The notes beneath the pieces were generated by a model. That model was given only the letters and a program-made list of their open reading frames with translations. It made no database searches and was not told the DNA's origin. From Chelativorans xinjiangensis (GTDB taxonomy: Bacteria > Pseudomonadota > Alphaproteobacteria > Rhizobiales > Rhizobiaceae), in contig NZ_WQNH01000004.1 of assembly GCF_009812055.1 (NCBI RefSeq), positions 1 to 64,000 on the forward strand: a stretch of DNA of 64,000 nt, written 5' to 3'. A program made the position numbers and the translations under genes. How positions within the stretch are numbered: the stretch's first letter is position 1; each line of letters opens with the position of its first letter. This document shows positions 22,021 to 31,432 of the stretch, piece after piece.

Positions 22021-23234
22021 GCGATGAGGCACTCTACCGCGAGGCCAAACGCACGGCACTGATTCTCGCCGCCGCGCAGGCCATCGTCGGTGCCTCGGCG
22101 CCCATCGCCATCTCCATGGGGGGCCTTGCAGGAAGCTACCTGCTCGGCGCGGACAAATCGCTCGCCACCGCGCCGGTCACCGGCTTCAATGTCGGCGTGG
22201 CGCTCGCCGCGCTTCCGGCGGCGATGCTGATGCGCGCGATCGGCCGGCGCTACGGCCTGGTCGCCGGGGCCGGGGCAAACGCGCTGGGCGGCGCCGTCGC
22301 CGCATTCGCGCTGTTTCAGGCCGATTTCTGGCTGTTCGCGTTCGGCATGCTCCTGGTCGGCGCCGGGACGGCCTTCACACAGCAGTATCGCTTCGCGGCC
22401 GTCGACAACGCGCCGGCCGATTTCAAGCCGCGTGCCATCGCCTGGGTGCTGAGCGGCGGCATCTTCTCCGCCGTCATCGGGCCGCAGACGGCCATCCACA
22501 CGCGCGAGATGTTCGCGCCCGTCATGTTCGCCGGCGCCTTCGTGGGGATCATCGGCCTTGCCGCCATCGGCGCCCTGATCCTGTCGCTGCTTCGCCTGCC
22601 CAAGGACGCGCCTTCGGCGGCGCTCGACGACCATCAGCCGGCGCGGCCGTTGTTGGAAATCATGTCGCAGCCGCGCTTCATCGTCGCGCTCCTGTGCGGC
22701 GTCAGCGCTTTCGCGCTGATGAGTTTCGTGATGACGGGGGCGCCGCTTGCCATGGTGGGCTGCGGTTTTTCGCCCGACGAGGCGACGCTCGGCATTTCCT
22801 GGCACGTGCTGGCGATGTTCGCGCCCAGCTTCTTCACCGGCCGCCTCATCGCGCGATTCGGCAAGGAGCGGATCGTGGCGACCGGGCTCGCGCTCCTCAT
22901 CGGCTGCGGAGTGGTGGCGCTGTCGGGCATCGAGCTCTGGCAGTTCTGGCTGGCGCTCATCCTTCTCGGCGTGGGGTGGAACTTCGGCTTCATCGGCGCC
23001 ACGGCCATGGTCGCCGACTGCTATCATCTTTCGGAGAAGAACAAGGTGCAGGGCGTGCACGACCTCGTGCTTTTCTCCACCGTCGCCTTCGCCTCGCTCA
23101 TGTCCGGCCGCGTCTACAACGCCTTCGGCTGGGAGATGCTGAACTGGGTGATCTTCCCCGTGGCTGGCGCCGGGCTCCTGGTGCTGGGCCTGCTGGCGCT
23201 GGGGCGGCGGCGGGCGCGCGCGGCGCTGCGGTGA
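22017..23234 (+). CDS. Major facilitator superfamily transporter
   Basis: A 405-residue inner-membrane permease with about 12 hydrophobic segments. MFS-like features are the early loop [15 protein letters not shown] between helices 2 and 3 and its counterpart [18 protein letters not shown] in the second half. Substrate cannot be told from sequence. The GTG start overlaps nusB, so expression is coupled to it even though a functional link is not evident. A promoter for hppA lies downstream of its stop. Confidence 0.9.
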   Translation: MSDEALYREAKRTALILAAAQAIVGASAPIAISMGGLAGSYLLGADKSLATAPVTGFNVGVALAALPAAMLMRAIGRRYGLVAGAGANALGGAVAAFALFQADFWLFAFGMLLVGAGTAFTQQYRFAAVDNAPADFKPRAIAWVLSGGIFSAVIGPQTAIHTREMFAPVMFAGAFVGIIGLAAIGALILSLLRLPKDAPSAALDDHQPARPLLEIMSQPRFIVALLCGVSAFALMSFVMTGAPLAMVGCGFSPDEATLGISWHVLAMFAPSFFTGRLIARFGKERIVATGLALLIGCGVVALSGIELWQFWLALILLGVGWNFGFIGATAMVADCYHLSEKNKVQGVHDLVLFSTVAFASLMSGRVYNAFGWEMLNWVIFPVAGAGLLVLGLLALGRRRARAALR

Positions 23235-23255
23235 AGCCCAAAAGCCGGCAAAACC

Positions 23256-23284
23256 TTGACGTTCGGCGGTGTGTTTCGCATAAG
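23256..23284 (+). promoter_or_regulatory. Candidate sigma-70-type promoter of hppA
   Basis: TTGACG (23256-23261), 17-bp spacer, CATAAG (23279-23284). The placement 95 bp before the hppA start and just after the MFS gene makes it a reasonable promoter; it is a motif match only. Confidence 0.5.
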
Positions 23285-23295
23285 CCATAGTTTAA

Positions 23296-23322
23296 GGCTG
23301 CGGGAATATTCTTCCCGCGGCC
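23296..23322 (+). promoter_or_regulatory. Leader hairpin upstream of hppA
   Basis: GGCTGCGGGAA and TTCCCGCGGCC pair over 11 positions (one G:U) around TATTC, followed by TTTCTCT. It begins about ten bases after the predicted -10 box, so it would sit at the very 5' end of the hppA mRNA. It could stabilise the message or terminate readthrough from the MFS gene. Confidence 0.5.
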
Positions 23323-23378
23323 TTTCTCTAGGCCCGGGAGGGGTTCCAGCGGGCCGAAATCAGAGGGATTGATTGGCA

Positions 23379-25508
23379 ATGACCATGCTTTACGTCGTCA
23401 TCGCCTGCGGCCTGCTTTCTGTCCTTTACGCCATCTGGGCGACGCAATCGGTCCTTGCGGCCGATCAGGGCAATGCGCGCATGCAGGAAATCGCCGGTGC
23501 CATTCGGGAGGGTGCACAGGCCTATCTTACGCGTCAGTACACGACCATCGCCATCGTCGGCGTCGTCGTCTTTGCGATCGCCTGGTGGCTTCTGACCGCC
23601 GCCGCAGCCTTCGGCTTTCTGATCGGCGCGGTGCTTTCGGGCACGGCGGGCTTCATCGGCATGCATGTTTCCGTGCGCGCCAATGTGCGCACCGCGCAGG
23701 CGGCTTCATCGAGCCTGGCCGCCGGCCTCGACATCGCCTTCAAGTCCGGCGCCATCACCGGCCTTCTGGTTGCCGGCCTGGCGCTGCTCGGCGTGTCGGT
23801 CTATTTCTGGGCGCTGACGGGCCCGATGGGCTACGGGCCGACCGATCGCACGGTCATCGACGCGCTGGTGGCGCTCGGCTTCGGCGCCTCGCTGATTTCC
23901 ATCTTCGCGCGCCTTGGCGGCGGCATCTTCACCAAGGGCGCGGATGTCGGCGGCGACCTCGTCGGCAAGGTGGAAGCCGGCATTCCCGAGGACGATCCGC
24001 GCAATCCCGCGACGATCGCCGACAATGTGGGCGACAATGTCGGCGACTGCGCCGGCATGGCGGCCGACCTCTTCGAGACCTACGTGGTGACGGTCGTCGC
24101 CACCATGGTGCTGGCCTCGATCTTCTTTACCGGCGCGACGGCGTTGACGCTGATGCTGTTCCCGCTGGTCATCGGCGCGGCGTGCGTGGTGACCTCGATC
24201 GCCGGTACGTTCTTCGTCAAGCTCGGCTCCAACAACTCCATCATGGGCGCGCTCTATAAGGGCTTCCTGGCCACGGCCCTCCTTTCCGTGGTGGCGCTGG
24301 CGCTGATCGTCTGGCTCTGGCTCGGCGGCTCGACCGAGTTCGAGGCCGGCGGCGCTTCCTTCACGGGGGCGAGCCTGTTCTTCTGCGGCGTGGCCGGTCT
24401 TGTGGTGACCGGCCTCATCATCTGGATCACCGAATATTATACCGGCGTCGGCTTCCGCCCCGTGCGCTCCATCGCCCAGGCCTCGGTCACCGGCCATGGC
24501 ACCAACGTCATCCAGGGCCTCGCCGTCTCGCTGGAGGCGACGGCGCTGCCGGCGCTGGTCATCATCGCCGGCATCCTGGTGAGCTACACGCTCGCCGGCC
24601 TGTTCGGCATCGCCATCGCCGTCACCACGATGCTGGCGCTCGCCGGTATGGTCGTGGCGCTCGACGCCTTCGGCCCGGTCACCGACAACGCCGGCGGCAT
24701 CGCCGAGATGGCGGATCTGCCGGCAGAGGTGCGCCAGACGACGGATGCGCTCGACGCCGTCGGCAACACCACCAAGGCGGTGACCAAGGGCTATGCCATC
24801 GGCTCGGCCGGCCTCGGCGCGCTGGTGCTGTTCGCGGCCTATACGGAGGACCTGAAGTTCTTCGCCGCCAATGCGGAGCCGGGCTCCTTCTTCGAGGGCG
24901 TGATGGTCGATTTCGCGCTGTCCAACCCCTATGTGGTCGTCGGCCTCCTGTTCGGCGGTCTCTTGCCCTTCCTGTTCGGCGGCCTGTCGATGACCGCCGT
25001 CGGCCGCGCCGCCGGCTCCATCGTCGAGGAGGTGCGCCGCCAGTTCCGCGAGAAGCCGGGCATCATGCAGGGCAAGGAGAAGCCGGACTACAGCCGCGCG
25101 GTCGACCTTCTGACCAAGGCGGCGATCAAGGAGATGATCGTCCCCTCGCTCCTGCCGGTGCTCTCGCCGCTCGTCGTCTTCGCCGTGATCTACCTGATCG
25201 GCGGCAAGAACGAGGCCTTCGCCTCCGTCGGCGCCATGCTTCTGGGCGTCATCGCAACGGGCCTCTTCGTCGCCATCTCCATGACCGCCGGCGGCGGCGC
25301 CTGGGACAACGCCAAGAAGTCCTTCGAGGACGGCTTCGTCGACAAGGACGGCGTGAAGCACGAGAAGGGCTCGGAGGCGCACAAGGCCTCCGTCACCGGC
25401 GACACGGTGGGCGATCCCTACAAGGACACCGCCGGACCGGCCGTGAACCCGATGATCAAGATCACCAACATCATCGCGCTTCTGCTTCTGGCCGTGCTGG
25501 CGCATTGA
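23379..25508 (+). CDS. hppA: Membrane-bound proton-translocating pyrophosphatase
   Basis: HppA couples pyrophosphate hydrolysis to proton pumping across the inner membrane. The roughly 709-residue protein has about 15-16 hydrophobic segments and the substrate-site motifs [19 protein letters not shown] and [19 protein letters not shown]. The segment [15 protein letters not shown] has Lys and Thr at the positions that mark the K+-independent subclass. A TTG start six bases earlier (23373) is better placed relative to AGAGGG and remains possible. A strong terminator follows. Confidence 0.96.
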   Translation: MTMLYVVIACGLLSVLYAIWATQSVLAADQGNARMQEIAGAIREGAQAYLTRQYTTIAIVGVVVFAIAWWLLTAAAAFGFLIGAVLSGTAGFIGMHVSVRANVRTAQAASSSLAAGLDIAFKSGAITGLLVAGLALLGVSVYFWALTGPMGYGPTDRTVIDALVALGFGASLISIFARLGGGIFTKGADVGGDLVGKVEAGIPEDDPRNPATIADNVGDNVGDCAGMAADLFETYVVTVVATMVLASIFFTGATALTLMLFPLVIGAACVVTSIAGTFFVKLGSNNSIMGALYKGFLATALLSVVALALIVWLWLGGSTEFEAGGASFTGASLFFCGVAGLVVTGLIIWITEYYTGVGFRPVRSIAQASVTGHGTNVIQGLAVSLEATALPALVIIAGILVSYTLAGLFGIAIAVTTMLALAGMVVALDAFGPVTDNAGGIAEMADLPAEVRQTTDALDAVGNTTKAVTKGYAIGSAGLGALVLFAAYTEDLKFFAANAEPGSFFEGVMVDFALSNPYVVVGLLFGGLLPFLFGGLSMTAVGRAAGSIVEEVRRQFREKPGIMQGKEKPDYSRAVDLLTKAAIKEMIVPSLLPVLSPLVVFAVIYLIGGKNEAFASVGAMLLGVIATGLFVAISMTAGGGAWDNAKKSFEDGFVDKDGVKHEKGSEAHKASVTGDTVGDPYKDTAGPAVNPMIKITNIIALLLLAVLAH

Positions 25509-25528
25509 AGTAGGCGGAAAACGATAAG

Positions 25529-25560
25529 AGGCCGGCGGGGAGGGATCCTCGCCGGCCTTT
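25529..25560 (+). terminator. Rho-independent terminator after hppA
   Basis: AGGCCGGCG (25529-25537) pairs with CGCCGGCCT (25550-25558), followed by TT. It lies between the convergent hppA and bamE genes. Confidence 0.75.
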
Positions 25561-25566
25561 GCGTCT

Positions 25567-26088
25567 TTAGGGAAATGTCGGCGCCCCCAGCGGGTTGGAG
25601 GGCGGGCCGCCGCGGGCGACGCCGGCGATCATCTGGGTGAGGAAGTTCTGGTCCTTGCCGCCGGTCGGCGTGGTGCGCGAGACGAAGTCGAACAGCTTGC
25701 CGTCCTGCATGCCGTAGTGCGCAACCTGCGTGACGCGCTGGTCGTCGCCGAAATAGACGGCCAGCACCTGCTGGTCGACAAGTTTCGGCCTCATGAAGGC
25801 GGCGCCGCGCACGCGCTTCTGCGAGATGTAATAAAAGACCTCGTTGTCGAAGGTCGCCGTCGTCGACGGCGTGCCGAGCGCCAAGAGCACCTGCTCGCGG
25901 CTGGAGCCCACCGGCACCAGCTCCAGCGCCTGCTCGTCGATGACGTAGCCCTGGGTGAACGTCTCGCGTGCATTCAGCGTCGAGGCGGCGTTGCATCCCG
26001 AAAGCGCCAGCGCGGTGCCGCCGAGGGCGGCGGCGAGGACGTACCGACAGGCATGGTTGGTCTTGATTTTCCGCACCTGCAACGACAT
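25567..26088 (-). CDS. bamE: Outer membrane assembly lipoprotein of the BamE/SmpA family
   Basis: BamE is an accessory lipoprotein of the BAM complex that inserts outer-membrane beta-barrels. The 173-residue precursor has a lipoprotein signal ending LALSGC (lipobox). The SmpA/OmlA domain follows, with LELVPVGSSREQVLLALGTPS and FDNEVFYYIS. The C-terminal tail is proline-rich. The ATG at 26088 has GGGAG immediately adjacent, so translation may instead begin at a TTG or GTG two to four codons later; the signal peptide would survive either way. Confidence 0.9.
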   Translation of the reverse strand: MSLQVRKIKTNHACRYVLAAALGGTALALSGCNAASTLNARETFTQGYVIDEQALELVPVGSSREQVLLALGTPSTTATFDNEVFYYISQKRVRGAAFMRPKLVDQQVLAVYFGDDQRVTQVAHYGMQDGKLFDFVSRTTPTGGKDQNFLTQMIAGVARGGPPSNPLGAPTFP

Positions 26089-26238
26089 CTCCCTTGAACG
26101 ATTGCACCGGATCGGCCCGGTCGTCACCTTGCACGCGACGGCAAAACCGGTAAACCAGCTTGCGCGCCGATGCAACCGGACCTCGCGGCGGGCCCGGTGC
26201 GATATGCGATCCGAACCAGCCTGAAGGAGGGCAACCCC

Positions 26239-26796
26239 ATGTTCCAGTGGCTTTCCGGCGCGCGCCGGCGCAGCCGCCGCCTTGTCGTGGACGCTCTCTA
26301 CGGGGAAATCGTGGCAGCGGCGCGGCGGCCGCAGCTTTATTCCGACTGGCGGGCGCCGGACACGCCGCTCGGCCGCTTCGAGATGATGGCCCTGCATTTT
26401 TTCCTGCTTCTGCACCGCTTGCGCGGCAAGGAGGGCGCGTTGAAGGAGATCGCGCAGGAGTTGACGGATCATTTCTTCCTGGAAGTGGACCATTCGCTGC
26501 GCGAACTGGGCGTCGGCGATCTCGGCGTGCCGAAGCGGATAAAGAAGCTTGCCCGCATGTTCTACGGCCGGTTGTCGGCCTATGGCGCCGCCGTGGACGC
26601 CGGCGACGAGACGGCCCTTGCCGCCGCCCTTAGGCGGAACATTGCGCCCGACCGCGCGGTATGGATTGAGGCGGACGCCCTTGCCGCCTATACGCTGGAT
26701 GCCCATGAAGCGCTTCAGGCGCTTTCGGACGAGGATCTGCGCGCCGGCAGGCTGCGCTTCGCGCCCCTGCCGCAGGAAGGGATGGACAATGGCTGA
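26239..26796 (+). CDS. Ubiquinol-cytochrome c chaperone family protein
   Basis: This 185-residue protein belongs to the CBP3/UQCC1-like family (ubiquinol-cytochrome c chaperone), which in mitochondria aids cytochrome b synthesis and bc1 assembly. Visible hallmarks are LYGEIVAAARRPQLYSDWR, DTPLGRFEMMALHFFLLLHRL, ELTDHFFLEVDHSLRELGVGD and PKRIKKLARMFYGRL. The start follows GAAGGAGG. It overlaps the downstream DUF177 gene by eight bases, a pairing that recurs in Rhizobiales. Whether the bacterial protein acts on bc1 is inferred from the family. Confidence 0.9.
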   Translation: MFQWLSGARRRSRRLVVDALYGEIVAAARRPQLYSDWRAPDTPLGRFEMMALHFFLLLHRLRGKEGALKEIAQELTDHFFLEVDHSLRELGVGDLGVPKRIKKLARMFYGRLSAYGAAVDAGDETALAAALRRNIAPDRAVWIEADALAAYTLDAHEALQALSDEDLRAGRLRFAPLPQEGMDNG

Positions 26797-27346
26797 TCCG
26801 CTTCGCACGCAAAGCCCGGTCTCCTACCCGCTTCAGGTCAACCGGCTGCCGCAGAAGGGAACGACGGTGACGATCGAGGCCGATGCGGCGCAGCGCGCCG
26901 CTCTTGCCCATGCTCACGATCTGCTCTCGGTCCAGCGCTTTTATGCCGAGCTTGGCGTGCGGCCCTGGAAAGGCGACGGCGTGCGTGTGACGGGCCGTGT
27001 CGAGGCCGACATCACGCAGGCTTGCGTGGTGACGCTGGAGCCGCTGATCGCGCGAATCGACGAGGAGATCGCAGCACTTTTCGTGCCCGACGGCTCGCGG
27101 CTCGCCCGCGCCGACCACGAGAGCGGCGAAATCCTCGTCGAAGCGGAGGGTGAGGATCTGCCTGAAGCCTTCACCGGCGACAGGATCGACCTCGGCGCGC
27201 TCGCGGAGGAGTTTTTCGCCCTCGGCATCGACCCTTACCCCAGGAAGAGCACCGCCACGCTGGACCTTCCGGCCGAGGAGGAAGGAAAGGAGGAGGGATC
27301 CGGCCCCCTCCATGAAGGGCTCAAGAAGCTGCGTGAAAAGGGTTGA
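26789..27346 (+). CDS. DUF177 (YceD-like) domain protein
   Basis: A 185-residue YceD/DUF177 family protein. The C-terminal region has the conserved IDLGALAEEFFALGIDPYPRK segment, and the acidic tail is rich in Glu. In plants and bacteria this family is linked to 23S rRNA accumulation and usually precedes rpmF and plsX. Here plsX follows after 107 bp without rpmF between them. The ATG lies inside the end of the preceding gene. Confidence 0.9.
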   Translation: MADPLRTQSPVSYPLQVNRLPQKGTTVTIEADAAQRAALAHAHDLLSVQRFYAELGVRPWKGDGVRVTGRVEADITQACVVTLEPLIARIDEEIAALFVPDGSRLARADHESGEILVEAEGEDLPEAFTGDRIDLGALAEEFFALGIDPYPRKSTATLDLPAEEEGKEEGSGPLHEGLKKLREKG

Positions 27347-27347
27347 G

Positions 27348-27391
27348 TTTGCACGGAAACCTGCGGAATCGAGGTTGTGCCGCCGTGCAAA
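27348..27391. promoter_or_regulatory. Inverted repeat upstream of plsX, possible operator
   Basis: TTTGCACGG (27348-27356) and CCGTGCAAA (27383-27391) are perfect 9-bp complements separated by 26 bp, starting one base after the DUF177 stop and ending 62 bp before plsX. A weak promoter-like pair (TTGTGC and TATTTT) overlaps the right half. It may bind a lipid-synthesis regulator or form an RNA stem; neither is shown. Confidence 0.4.
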
Positions 27392-27453
27392 AACGCTATT
27401 TTCGCCGCACTTCGCGAAGGGCCCGTTCGCTCAACAACCGAGGCATATAACGC

Positions 27454-28509
27454 GTGATACGCATTTCGATTGACGCCATGGGCGGAGACCACGGCCCTGA
27501 GGTCACACTTCCAAGCCTCCTCCGGGTCGCCGAGCGCCGGCCGGATGCGCGTTTTGTGATCTTCGGTCATGAGGACGCGGTCCGCCCGGTGCTCGACGGA
27601 CTGCCGCGGCTCAAGGACATCAGCGAATTCGTGCATTGCGACGTGGCCGTGCGCATGGACGACAAGCCGAGCCAGGCCTTGCGCCAGGGGCGCTGGAAAT
27701 CCTCCATGTGGAAGGCCATCGAGGCGGTCAAGGCAGGTGACGCCGACGCCTGCATCTCGGCCGGCAATACCGGCGCGCTGATGGCCATGTCGAAATTCTG
27801 CCTGCGCACCATGGCCGACATCGAGCGCCCGGCCATCGCCGCCATCTGGCCGACGATCCGTGGCGAGAGCATCGTGCTCGACGTCGGCGCCACCATCGGT
27901 GCCGATGCGCAGCAACTCGTCGATTTCGCCATTCTCGGCGCGGCGATGGCCAACGCGCTGTTCGATATCGAGCGGCCGACGGTGGGTCTGCTCAATGTCG
28001 GAGTGGAGGAGATCAAGGGCCAGGAAGAGGTCCGGGAGGCCGGCCGCATGCTGCGGGAGGCGGCGCTCGACACCATGCAGTACCAGGGTTTCGTCGAGGG
28101 CGACGACATCGGCAAGGGCACGGTCGACGTGGTGGTCACCGAGGGCTTTTCCGGCAATATCGCGCTGAAATCGGCCGAGGGCACGGCACGCCAGATCGCC
28201 GAATATCTGCGCGAGGCCATGAGTCGCACCCTTCTGGCGCGCATCGGCTATATATTGGCACGTGGCGCCTTTGAGCGCCTGCGTGAGAAGATGGACGTGC
28301 GCAAGATCAACGGCGGGGTGTTCCTCGGGCTGAAGGGCATCGTCGTCAAAAGCCATGGCGGTGCCGACGAGGAGGGCTTTGCCGCCGCCGTGGAACTGGG
28401 CTATGAGATGGTGAAGAGCGGCGTCTTCGACAGGACGCGCACCACTCTCGACCTTTTCCATGCCCGCAAGCCCGCCGGAATGGCAGGCCAGATGGCTTCC
28501 AACGCGTAG
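27454..28509 (+). CDS. plsX: Phosphate acyltransferase PlsX
   Basis: PlsX converts acyl-ACP to acyl-phosphate, the acyl donor for PlsY in phospholipid synthesis. The 351-residue protein begins [17 protein letters not shown], the family signature, and has [14 protein letters not shown], the central [12 protein letters not shown], and the C-terminal [20 protein letters not shown]. It starts at GTG. fabH follows six bases later, the classic plsX-fabH arrangement. Confidence 0.96.
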   Translation: MIRISIDAMGGDHGPEVTLPSLLRVAERRPDARFVIFGHEDAVRPVLDGLPRLKDISEFVHCDVAVRMDDKPSQALRQGRWKSSMWKAIEAVKAGDADACISAGNTGALMAMSKFCLRTMADIERPAIAAIWPTIRGESIVLDVGATIGADAQQLVDFAILGAAMANALFDIERPTVGLLNVGVEEIKGQEEVREAGRMLREAALDTMQYQGFVEGDDIGKGTVDVVVTEGFSGNIALKSAEGTARQIAEYLREAMSRTLLARIGYILARGAFERLREKMDVRKINGGVFLGLKGIVVKSHGGADEEGFAAAVELGYEMVKSGVFDRTRTTLDLFHARKPAGMAGQMASNA

Positions 28510-28515
28510 GATAGA

Positions 28516-29490
28516 ATGATGATCAGGTCCGCCGTGCGCGGCGTCGGCTCAGCGTTGCCGCGCCGCATCATGACCAACAAGGAGTTCGAGGAGTTGGTGG
28601 ACACCTCGGACGAGTGGATCGTCCAGAGGACGGGCATCCGCCAGCGCCACGTCGCCTCCGACGACGAGACCACCGCCTCGCTGGGCGAGGCTGCCGCCCG
28701 TCACGCCCTGGAAAACGCCGGACTGGAGCCGGCCGATATCGACCTCATCATCCTGGCGACCTCTACCCCCAACAACACCTTCCCCGCCACCGCGGTCGAT
28801 ATCCAGGCCAGGCTCGGCATCCATCACGGCTATGCCTTCGACATGCAGGCGGTGTGCAGCGGCTTCGTCTACGCCATCACCACCGCCGACCTCTACATTC
28901 GCGGCGGGCTTGCCAAGCGCGCGCTGGTCATCGGCTCGGAGACCTTTTCGCGCATCCTCGACTGGAGCGACCGCACCACCTGCGTCCTGTTCGGCGACGG
29001 CGCGGGCGCGGTGGTCCTGGAAGCGGTGGAAGGCGAGGGGACCATCGCCGACCGCGGCGTTCTCGCATCTTCGCTGCGCTCCGACGGCGCGCAGAAGGAC
29101 AAGCTCTATGTCGACGGCGGCCCGTCGACCACCGGCACGGTGGGCCATCTGCGCATGCAGGGCCGCGAGGTCTTCAAGCACGCGGTCGGCATGATCACCG
29201 ACGTGATCGAGGATGTTTTCGCCAAGGCCGGCGTGACGGCGGACGACCTCGACTGGTTCGTGCCGCACCAGGCCAACAAGCGCATCATCGACGCCTCGGC
29301 GAGAAAACTCGACATCGCCGAGGAGAAGGTTATCATCACCGTCGACCTGCACGGCAACACCTCGGCCGCCTCCGTTCCCCTGGCGCTCGCCCACGGAGTG
29401 GCGGAAGGCAAGATCAAGCGCGGCGACCTGGTGCTTCTGGAGGCGATGGGCGGGGGGTTCACCTGGGGCGCGGTGCTTTTGCGCTGGTGA
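28516..29490 (+). CDS. fabH: Beta-ketoacyl-ACP synthase III
   Basis: FabH starts fatty acid synthesis by condensing acetyl-CoA with malonyl-ACP. The 324-residue protein has catalytic Cys114 ([11 protein letters not shown]), the histidine in [11 protein letters not shown] and the asparagine in [13 protein letters not shown]. The N-terminal GVGSALPRR and [13 protein letters not shown] are also typical. It is coupled to plsX. The intergenic stretch to ihfA contains a palindromic repeat. Confidence 0.97.
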   Translation: MMIRSAVRGVGSALPRRIMTNKEFEELVDTSDEWIVQRTGIRQRHVASDDETTASLGEAAARHALENAGLEPADIDLIILATSTPNNTFPATAVDIQARLGIHHGYAFDMQAVCSGFVYAITTADLYIRGGLAKRALVIGSETFSRILDWSDRTTCVLFGDGAGAVVLEAVEGEGTIADRGVLASSLRSDGAQKDKLYVDGGPSTTGTVGHLRMQGREVFKHAVGMITDVIEDVFAKAGVTADDLDWFVPHQANKRIIDASARKLDIAEEKVIITVDLHGNTSAASVPLALAHGVAEGKIKRGDLVLLEAMGGGFTWGAVLLRW

Positions 29491-29524
29491 ACGCTCTTGA
29501 GCATTTGCAGCCGGGTGGAAACAT

Positions 29525-29581
29525 CTAGTGGGGCGATTTGTCCTGACAGATGAGTGCGATCTGTCAGGATCGCACCACTAG
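29525..29581. repeat. Palindromic repeat, family D, copy 3
   Basis: CTAGTGG at 29525 and CCACTAG ending at 29581 are terminal inverted repeats. The core arms TCCTGACAGAT and ATCTGTCAGGA pair perfectly around GAGTGCG. It differs from the copy at 11707-11763 mainly in the loop. It lies 34 bp after the fabH stop codon and may terminate fabH transcripts. Confidence 0.8.
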
Positions 29582-29745
29582 TGTCGCAAAAATGCTGCAA
29601 AAACAAATAAAAGGAGCGAATGCGGGCGCATCCCGCTCTTAGCCCTAAGACTAGCCTCTCCGGTTCTTGACCTTTGCAGGCCAATTTTTGTAACGTCCGT
29701 GGCGTCGCTTTGTATTTTCAATAGTTTCGAAGGGTTGGTTGGCCG

Positions 29746-30069
29746 ATGGGGGGAAAGACAATCACACGCGCCGACCTCGCGGAAGCCGTCTACCGAAAGG
29801 TGGGGTTGTCGCGCACCGAATCGGCCCAGATCGTCGAGATGGTCCTGCAGGAGGTCTGCGACGCGGTGGTGCGTGGGGAGACGGTGAAGCTGTCTTCCTT
29901 TGCCACCTTCCAGGTGCGCCAGAAGAACGAGCGCATCGGCCGCAACCCCAAGACCGGCGAGGAAGTGCCGATCCTGCCGCGCCGGGTGATGACCTTCAAG
30001 GCCTCCAACGTGCTCAAGAACCGTATCCTGCGCGCACACCAGGAGCGCAAGGCGCGCAAGGCGGGTTAG
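29746..30069 (+). CDS. ihfA: Integration host factor subunit alpha
   Basis: IhfA pairs with IhfB to bind and sharply bend DNA. The 107-residue protein has the HU/IHF fold: [17 protein letters not shown] at the N-terminus, the KLSSFATF beta segment, and the DNA-intercalating arm [17 protein letters not shown] with its proline. The C-terminal [11 protein letters not shown] and basic tail RKARKAG complete it. The C-terminal tail and the plsX-fabH neighbourhood favour IhfA over HupB, whose gene lies separately at 57498. Confidence 0.93.
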   Translation: MGGKTITRADLAEAVYRKVGLSRTESAQIVEMVLQEVCDAVVRGETVKLSSFATFQVRQKNERIGRNPKTGEEVPILPRRVMTFKASNVLKNRILRAHQERKARKAG

Positions 30070-30206
30070 CTCGCAGGTAAATTGCCAGCCAGACTGCGCG
30101 CGCTTTTCCCGTGCTCTTCAAATGCAACGGCAATGCTGGGGCTGGCCCATTCGATGTTGCGTCTATAGGTTCGGCCTTATGGAACCCATTTTTCTCGGGG
30201 GACGTG

Positions 30207-30575
30207 ATGGCAGTGCGCGGGATCGGGTTTGTGGGCATGCGAAGCGACCGGCTCGATGAGACGGTGCGGCTGTTTCGCGACGTGATCGGAGTTCCGGTCA
30301 CGCGGCAAGCTGGCGATCTCGTGGGATTCAGGCTTTCCGATGGAACCGTGTTGGAGCTTTACGGTCCCGGCGACGCGTTTCACGCCTTCTTCAAGACCGG
30401 ACCGGTTGTCGGGTTCCGGGTGGATGATTTCGATGCGACACGCCAGGCGATGATCGCAGCAGGGGTTGGCTTCATCGGTGATGTTCAACATGCCGATGGC
30501 GAAAGCTGGCAACATTTCCACAGCCCGGACGGCACGATTGCGGAAATCATCGGCCCTGGAGCGCCGCCGGCATAG
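30207..30575 (+). CDS. VOC (glyoxalase/bleomycin resistance) family protein
   Basis: A 122-residue single-module vicinal-oxygen-chelate protein with two beta-alpha-beta-beta-beta halves: GIGFVGMRSDRLDETVRLFRD at the start and FRVDDFDATRQAMIAAGVGF in the second half, then HFHSPDGTIAEII with likely metal ligands. Substrate is unknown. It separates ihfA from the MerR gene, which are adjacent in the Rhizobiales order I recall, so it may be a lineage-specific insertion. GGGGGA precedes the start; a GTG one codon earlier is possible. Confidence 0.85.
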   Translation: MAVRGIGFVGMRSDRLDETVRLFRDVIGVPVTRQAGDLVGFRLSDGTVLELYGPGDAFHAFFKTGPVVGFRVDDFDATRQAMIAAGVGFIGDVQHADGESWQHFHSPDGTIAEIIGPGAPPA

Positions 30576-30681
30576 CGGTAGCCTTCTGCCGTGATATGCT
30601 CGCTGTTCCTCGCAGGCCTTGTCAGGAAGCGCGCCAGCCTGTTGAAATGGCGGGCGTCGAGTCGCAGGAGGTGAAGAACGG

Positions 30682-31200
30682 ATGGACAAGAGCCCCGACG
30701 CTTTCCGCACCATCAGCGAGGTGGCGGAGGAACTCGACCTTCCCCAGCATGTGCTGCGCTTCTGGGAGACGCGCTTCTCGCAGATCAAGCCGATGAAGCG
30801 CGGCGGCGGGCGCCGCTATTACCGGCCGCAGGATGTCGAGCTCATCAAGGGCATCCGCCACATGCTCTACGACCAGGGCTACACCATCAAGGGCGTGCAG
30901 AAGCTCCTGCGCGAGAACGGCAACCAGTTCGTCGTCGCCATCGGCCGCGGCGACATGGCCGCCGTCGAGGCCATCACCCAGCAGAAGCTCGCCGAGGCGA
31001 AGGAGAAGGGCGCCGACGACGAGATGCTCGTCGGCAAGCCGAAGGCCAAGCCGAGCCGCCGTTTCTTCGGCATGGGGATGGAGGAGGACGGGCCGGTTTC
31101 CGCCGACGACGGGCGGCTTTCGCGCGACAATCGTGCGCTCCTGCAGGAGACGCTGTTCGACCTCCTGGAGTGCAAGCGCCTGCTCGACCAGGTGCGTTAG
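30682..31200 (+). CDS. MerR-family transcriptional regulator
   Basis: A 172-residue regulator with an N-terminal MerR winged helix: [25 protein letters not shown], the wing [12 protein letters not shown] and the dimer-helix start. The C-terminal half has no metal-binding cysteines. It ends in a helix-forming [20 protein letters not shown]. Homologues sit downstream of ihfA in many Rhizobiales; their targets are not known to me. GCAGGAGG precedes the start. Confidence 0.9.
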   Translation: MDKSPDAFRTISEVAEELDLPQHVLRFWETRFSQIKPMKRGGGRRYYRPQDVELIKGIRHMLYDQGYTIKGVQKLLRENGNQFVVAIGRGDMAAVEAITQQKLAEAKEKGADDEMLVGKPKAKPSRRFFGMGMEEDGPVSADDGRLSRDNRALLQETLFDLLECKRLLDQVR

Positions 31201-31243
31201 AGCGCCGCGCCCATCTGGGGCGAGGCACCGGCGGTCCAAGAAA

Positions 31244-31265
31244 AAGGGGCGCCGAAGCGCCCCTT
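31244..31265. terminator. Bidirectional terminator between merR and the small lipoprotein gene
   Basis: AAGGGGCGC and GCGCCCCTT pair around CGAA. On the minus strand the hairpin is followed by TTTTTC after the arm, a good terminator for the lipoprotein gene; on the plus strand it follows merR by 44 bp. Confidence 0.75.
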
Positions 31266-31285
31266 CTCGACTACCCTGCGACTGC

Positions 31286-31432
31286 TTACTGCGTCGGCTC
31301 GGCCGGCTCTTCCGGGGTCGTGGTCATCTGATCCGTAGCCGCGTCGCCCTCGGGCGCTGTGCCGCCACTGTCGCAGGCGGCAAGGGCGAAAAGAGCCACG
31401 GCCGACGCCATGGAAAGCAGTATCTTCAGCAT
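31286..31432 (-). CDS. Small lipoprotein
   Basis: A 48-residue precursor. The signal peptide (MLKILLSMASAVALFALAAC) ends at a lipobox cysteine at residue 20. The mature part is only about 29 residues, acidic and rich in Thr, Pro and Glu (TTTPEEPAEPTQ). GAGGAA lies at good distance from the ATG. Small acidic lipoproteins of this kind are common in alphaproteobacteria and mostly uncharacterised. The longer in-frame reading from 31762 is not supported. Confidence 0.7.
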   Translation of the reverse strand: MLKILLSMASAVALFALAACDSGGTAPEGDAATDQMTTTPEEPAEPTQ

